This document shows, piece after piece, positions 7,242-10,973 of a DNA stretch of 10,973 bases; position 1 is the stretch's first letter; each line of letters begins with the position of its first letter. The translations under genes and the position numbers were made by a program. Source of the stretch: Candidatus Competibacteraceae bacterium (GTDB taxonomy: Bacteria; Pseudomonadota; Gammaproteobacteria; Competibacterales; Competibacteraceae); NCBI GenBank assembly GCA_012032855.1, contig JAAUQA010000063.1, positions 1 to 10,973 on the forward strand, read 5' to 3'. Below the pieces are notes generated by a model. That model saw only the letters and a program-made list of their open reading frames with translations. It searched no databases and was not told the DNA's origin.

Positions 7242-9641
7242 ATGCCTACGCCGGTTCTGCCACTCCGTGACGTCGTCGTCTACCCGCATATGGTGATTCC
7301 CCTGTTTGTCGGGCGGGAAAAGTCCATCCGTGCTCTGGAAATCGCTATGCAAAGCGACAAACGCATTCTATTGCTCGCCCAGCAAAGTGCGGAAGTGGAC
7401 GATCCGGGCGTAAAAGACATTTTATTTATTAGGTACGCTGTCGAATATTCTGCAATTGCTGAAGTTGCCGGATGGCACGGTCAAGGTATTGGTGGAGGGT
7501 AGCCAACGGGCGCAGGTCGAGCAATTCACCGAAACCGACGCCTGCTTTCTCGCCGACGTCAGTTTACTGGACACGGCGACTACGCCGGATACCGACCGTG
7601 AGACTGAAGTTTTGATGCGTTCGGTCCTCAATATCTTCGATCAGTACGTTAAGCTGAATAAGAAAATACCGGGTGAAGTGCTCACTTCACTAGCCGGAAT
7701 CGACGATCCGGGACGGTTGGCTGATACCGTTGCCGCCCATATGGCGTTGAAACTCGAAGAAAAACAGAAAATACTTGAGATTCTCAAGCCCCGTGATCGT
7801 TTGGAGTATTTGTTGAGCCAAGTGGAAGGTGAGATCGACATCCTGCAGGTCGAGAAACGCATTCGTGGTCGGGTCAAGCAACAAATGGAGAAAAGCCAGC
7901 GCGAATATTATCTGAACGAACAGATGAAAGCCATCCAAAAGGAATTAGGTGATCTTGAAGATGCGCCCAATGAGCTCGAAGAACTGGCCAAGAAAATCGA
8001 GACCGTCGGCATGCCCAAGGATGTCAAAGCCAAAGCTACCACCGAATTGAACAAGCTTAAGATGATGTCGCCCATGTCGGCAGAAGCCACTGTGGTGCGT
8101 AATTACATCGACTGGCTGGTCAACGTGCCGTGGAAAAAACGCACCAAGATCCGTCACGACCTGGCGGGCGCTGAAGCCATCCTTGAAGAAGATCATTACG
8201 GCCTGGAAAAGGTTAAGGAACGGATTCTGGAGTACTTGGCTGTGCAACAGCGCGCACGTAAACTCAAGGGGCCGATTCTTTGCTTGGTGGGACCGCCTGG
8301 GGTGGGCAAGACTTCCCTGGGACGTTCCATTGCGCGCGCCACCAACCGCAAATTTATTCGCATGTCGTTGGGCGGCGTGCGTGACGAAGCGGAGATTCGT
8401 GGCCATCGGCGAACCTACATCGGTTCTATGCCGGGCAAAATTATCCAAAATATGTCCAAGGTTGGGGCTAGAAATCCGCTGTTTTTGCTGGATGAAATCG
8501 ACAAGATGTCGATGGATTTTCGCGGCGATCCCTCCTCAGCGCTGTTGGAGGTGTTGGACCCCGAGCAGAATCACACTTTCAACGATCACTATCTGGAAGT
8601 AGACTTTGATCTGTCCGACGTCATGTTCGTCGCCACCGCTAATTCCTTAAATATTCCGGCGCCGCTGTTGGATCGTATGGAAGTGATTCGACTCCCCGGT
8701 TATACCGAAGACGAAAAGCTCAATATCGCCACCCGCTATCTGGTCTCCAAGCAGATTCGTAATAACGGCTTGAAGGTCAAAGAAATCGAACTCGGCGAAG
8801 CGCCGATTCTGGACATCATCCGCTATTACACCCGCGAAGCCGGGGTGCGTAATCTGGAGCGCGAGATCGCCAAGATCTGCCGTAAAACGGTCAAGGAAAT
8901 CATGCTCGACCCCAGCAGCGAGAAAAACGTCGTTACCCCGGAGATGTTGGAGAAGTATCTCGGAGTGCGTCGGTTCCGCTACGGTCTTGCTGAAGAACAG
9001 GATCAAATCGGTCGAGTGACCGGCTTAGCCTGGACCAAGTGGGGGGGGAATTGCTGGTGATCGAAGCCGCCCCGGTACCGGGCAAGGGCAAGTTGATCCA
9101 TACCGGCAAGTTGGGCGAGGTGATGCGCGAATCGATTCAGGCCGCCATGACCGTAGTGAGAAGTCGAGCGCAAAGTTTGGGTATTGATCCTGATTTCCAC
9201 CAGCAATACGATTTACATATTCACGTCCCTGAGGGAGCAACTCCGAAAGACGGTCCGAGCGCCGGAATCGGCATGTGCACGGCCTTGGTGTCGGCTTTGG
9301 CCAAAGTGCCCGTGCGCGCCGATGTCGCGATGACCGGAGAAATCACCTTGCGCGGTGAAGTATTGCCTATCGGCGGTCTGAAGGAGAAGTTGCTTGCAGC
9401 CCATCGCGGGAATATTGGGGTCGTCATCGTTCCGGAGGAGAACCGTAAAGATTTAGCGGATATTCCGGAAAACATCTTGAGTAAGCTGGATATTCGCCCG
9501 GTAAGGTGGATTGACCAGGTATTCGAAATTGCGCTGCACCCCTTACCTTCGCCCGATTCCGAAAAGGAGCCGTTGGAAGAACTCAACAATCAGGGGGAAG
9601 GGAAAGAAACGGGCAAAGGTAAAAGCGTTCGTCCGCACTGA
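7242..9641 (+). CDS. lon: Lon, ATP-dependent serine protease (two single-base frameshifts)
   Basis: Cytosolic AAA+ protease that removes misfolded and short-lived regulatory proteins. The corrected protein has 799 residues (E. coli 784): substrate-binding N domain beginning [17 protein letters not shown], coiled-coil region (about 185-260), Walker A GPPGVGKT (about 350-357), Walker B LFLLDEID (about 413-420), and protease domain with Ser673 in PKDGPSAG and Lys716 in GGLKEKLL. The C terminus has a charged tail of about 30 residues beyond the core. The ATG at 7242 follows CGAGG by 8 bp. Break one: an extra T in the run 7420-7423; removing it reads [19 protein letters not shown]. Break two: a missing G between 9036 and 9037; adding it reads [15 protein letters not shown]. 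As written, the pieces are 86, about 530 and 200 residues. Confidence 0.96.
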
Positions 9642-9650
9642 AAATTGCGG

Positions 9651-9680
9651 TTGACACTGCAGTAGGGGCCTTGCTATAAG
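9651..9680 (+). promoter_or_regulatory. Sigma-70-type promoter of hupB
   Basis: Perfect -35 TTGACA (9651-9656), an 18-bp spacer, and -10 TATAAG (9675-9680). It lies just after the lon stop and about 70 bp before the hupB ATG, giving HU an independent, probably strong promoter. Transcription may run on through the two tRNA genes, as hupB and tRNA-Val are only 15 bp apart. Confidence 0.7.
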
Positions 9681-9750
9681 ACACCTCTATTCCGGGGGTA
9701 AGCCCAGTCCCAGTCAATCGAGCCCAATAACCACTAAAAGGATAGGACGC

Positions 9751-10024
9751 ATGAATAAATCCGAGTTAATCGAATCGGTAGCCAATTCGGCTGATCTTTC
9801 CAAAGCTGCGGCGGGTAAGGCAGTCGATGCTGTATTAGAAGCGATCGACCGGGGCGCTCAAAGAGGGGGATCAAGTTGCTTTGATCGGTTTCGGTACTTT
9901 CTCGGTTCGTGATCGAGCTGCCCGTACCGGGCGTGACCCGCGTACCGGTAATCCAATTGAAATCAACGCGACCAAGATTCCGGCGTTCAAGGCTGGCAAA
10001 GCGCTCAAAGATGCTGTAAAATAG
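9751..10024 (+). CDS. hupB: HU-beta, nucleoid-associated DNA-binding protein (one +1 frameshift)
   Basis: Small histone-like protein that bends and compacts DNA as a dimer. The corrected product is 90 residues, the exact usual HU length: [18 protein letters not shown] start, helical dimer core, then [18 protein letters not shown] (46-63) leading into the DNA-binding beta arm with TGNPIEI, and the [12 protein letters not shown] end. As written, an extra G in the GGGG run at 9851-9854 shifts the frame, and translation would stop at 9910-9912 after 53 residues, losing the DNA-binding arm. Removing one G gives [17 protein letters not shown]. Position directly after lon and before ppiD fits the conserved order. 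An AAAGGAT element lies upstream of the ATG. Confidence 0.94.
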
Positions 10025-10039
10025 CGCTTTTATTTTGGC

Positions 10040-10117
10040 GGGTGCTTAGCTCAGCTGGGAGAGCATCGCCCTTACAAGGGCGGAGGGTCGGGGGTTCGAC
10101 ACCCTCAGCACCCACCA
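10040..10117 (+). tRNA. tRNA-Val, anticodon UAC (two probable extra bases)
   Basis: The acceptor stem GGGTGCT/AGCACCC, D arm, TTCGACA T loop and encoded CCA are clear. The anticodon TAC is at 10073-10075 in loop CTTACAA. Length is 78 nt rather than 76. As written, the anticodon stem TCGCC/GGGCG mispairs; dropping one G from GGG at 10078-10080 gives TCGCC/GGCGG, which pairs. The variable loop then has one base too many, in the GGG at 10085-10087 region. Both look like one-base overcalls in G runs. Confidence 0.93.
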
Positions 10118-10130
10118 GCAACAGAATACC

Positions 10131-10207
10131 GGAGCGGTAGTTCAGACGGTTAGAATACCGGCCTGTCACGCCGGGGGTCGCGGGTTCGAGTCCCGTCCGC
10201 TCCGCCA
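10131..10207 (+). tRNA. tRNA-Asp, anticodon GUC
   Basis: Standard 77-nt tRNA with encoded CCA. Acceptor GGAGCGG/CCGCTCC, anticodon stem CCGGC/GCCGG with loop CTGTCAC, anticodon GTC at 10165-10167, T arm GCGGG-TTCGAGT-CCCGT. It follows tRNA-Val by 13 bp, a pairing often found between hupB and ppiD in gammaproteobacteria, and is probably co-transcribed with it. Confidence 0.97.
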
Positions 10208-10261
10208 TCTATCCCGGTGTTGGCCAGAACACGGGTTCAGACACTTTTAGGGTGCCACCAG

Positions 10262-10973
10262 ATGCTTCAGTCCATTCGAGACCGTGCGCAAGGCCTCGTC
10301 GCCGGCGTTATCGTGGTAGCGATCTGCCTGACCTTTGCCTTCTGGGGCGTTGGCGAATACCTGAATGCCGCGAGCAAGGTGGTAGTTGCCGAAGTCAACG
10401 GCGAGGAAATCGAACTTGGCGAATACCAGCAGCACCTGGTTGACGCGCGAAATCGCGCGCAGGCGGAGCAGGGCGCAGCCTTCAACCCGGATGACTGGAG
10501 CCGCGAGGAAACGCGCCTGCTCGCACTGCAATCCCTGATCGACAAGAAATTGCTGTTGCAGGCCGGGATCGATGCCGGCGTGCGCGTCAGTGACATCCAG
10601 CTCGCCGAGTCGATCCAGAGCATGCCGGAATTTCGCGATCCGGCTACAGGACGCTTCAGCAACGAGAATTACCAGCGATTTCTGATGGTCACCGGTCGCA
10701 CGTCACGTGCTTTCGAAACAGAGTTTCGCGACGACCTGGTTGCAGGGCAATTGCGATACGGTATATCGACTTCGGCTTTCATTACCGACGACGAGGTAAT
10801 GCGTGTCGCCCGGCTATTGCGCCAACGTCGGGATATCGCCTACGCAATTATTGATGGCGAACGCCACAATGATGGAATCGTGCTTGATGAGCAGGAAATT
10901 GCCACCTGGTTCGACACACACAAAGCAGACTACTTTCAGCCTGAACGCTTTAGGCTTGCCTACCTGGAATTGT
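10262..10973 (+). CDS. ppiD: PpiD-type SurA-like periplasmic folding chaperone, N-terminal part (runs off the window)
   Basis: Inner-membrane-anchored chaperone acting on proteins leaving the Sec translocon. The visible 237 residues show a short cytoplasmic start (MLQSIRDRAQ), one membrane anchor (about 11-29, GLVAGVIVVAICLTFAFWG), then the SurA-like N-terminal domain. That domain includes VVAEVNGEEIELGEYQQHL (41-59), SLIDKKLLLQAG (91-102) and FSNENYQRFL (132-141), the family's usual sequence of elements. The parvulin isomerase domain would lie downstream, outside the window, so its activity cannot be judged (in E. coli PpiD it is inactive). AGGG about 9 bp upstream supports the ATG at 10262. 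The frame is open to the window end with no indel. Confidence 0.9.
   Translation, partial: MLQSIRDRAQGLVAGVIVVAICLTFAFWGVGEYLNAASKVVVAEVNGEEIELGEYQQHLVDARNRAQAEQGAAFNPDDWSREETRLLALQSLIDKKLLLQAGIDAGVRVSDIQLAESIQSMPEFRDPATGRFSNENYQRFLMVTGRTSRAFETEFRDDLVAGQLRYGISTSAFITDDEVMRVARLLRQRRDIAYAIIDGERHNDGIVLDEQEIATWFDTHKADYFQPERFRLAYLEL

Noticed and set aside
9039..9641. Separate small Lon-like protease gene starting at GTG
   Set aside because: It is the C-terminal domain of lon in a shifted frame; one added base joins it to the ATPase part with the conserved WTEVGGE junction.
3820..9858. Programmed ribosomal frameshifting in tig, lon and hupB
   Set aside because: The sites share no slippery heptamer or common downstream structure, go in both directions, and these families are not known for recoding.
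10005..10208. Minus-strand open frame of 67 codons with ERTGLEPATPGVTGRYSN
   Set aside because: It is the antisense translation of the tRNA-Val and tRNA-Asp genes, a well-known false protein family in annotations.

Overview
The window is an ordinary but informative stretch of a gammaproteobacterial chromosome of roughly 50-55% GC. I place it there by gene order: tRNA-Leu, tig, clpP, clpX, lon, hupB, tRNA-Val, tRNA-Asp, ppiD is the classic gammaproteobacterial protein-quality-control cluster (E. coli has tig-clpP-clpX-lon-hupB-ppiD). I cannot name the genus.

Left third (1-3010, minus strand): the distal half of a cytochrome c maturation operon, read in the order ccmD, ccmE, ccmF, ccmG, with ccmG cut by the window edge. 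These genes handle heme at the periplasmic face: CcmD/CcmE carry it, CcmF ligates it, and CcmG keeps apocytochrome thiols reduced. The usual upstream genes ccmABC are missing. In their place is about 290 bp that looks like a decayed 3' end of ccmC, still joined to ccmD by an ATGA overlap. A tRNA-Leu gene then begins on the opposite strand.

Middle and right (3370-10973, plus strand): tRNA-Leu(UAG), trigger factor, ClpP, ClpX, Lon, HU, tRNA-Val(UAC), tRNA-Asp(GUC) and the start of the periplasmic folding factor PpiD. tig and clpP overlap by ATGA. Between clpX and lon lies a 13-bp perfect hairpin, and its 3' arm overlaps a good match to a sigma-32 heat-shock promoter, like the one E. coli uses for lon. 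HU has its own strong sigma-70-type promoter.

The most unusual property is the density of single-base indels in genes that are otherwise well conserved. Simple one-base corrections restore family-typical sequence in ccmD, tig, lon (twice) and hupB. Three one-base deletions restore the sensor-II motif GARGLR in clpX, and two restore a normal tRNA-Val. Many, though not all, fall in or next to short homopolymers, which favours sequencing or assembly error over biological decay, but the sequence alone cannot settle this. I see no CRISPR array, prophage, defence island or convincing novel system here.
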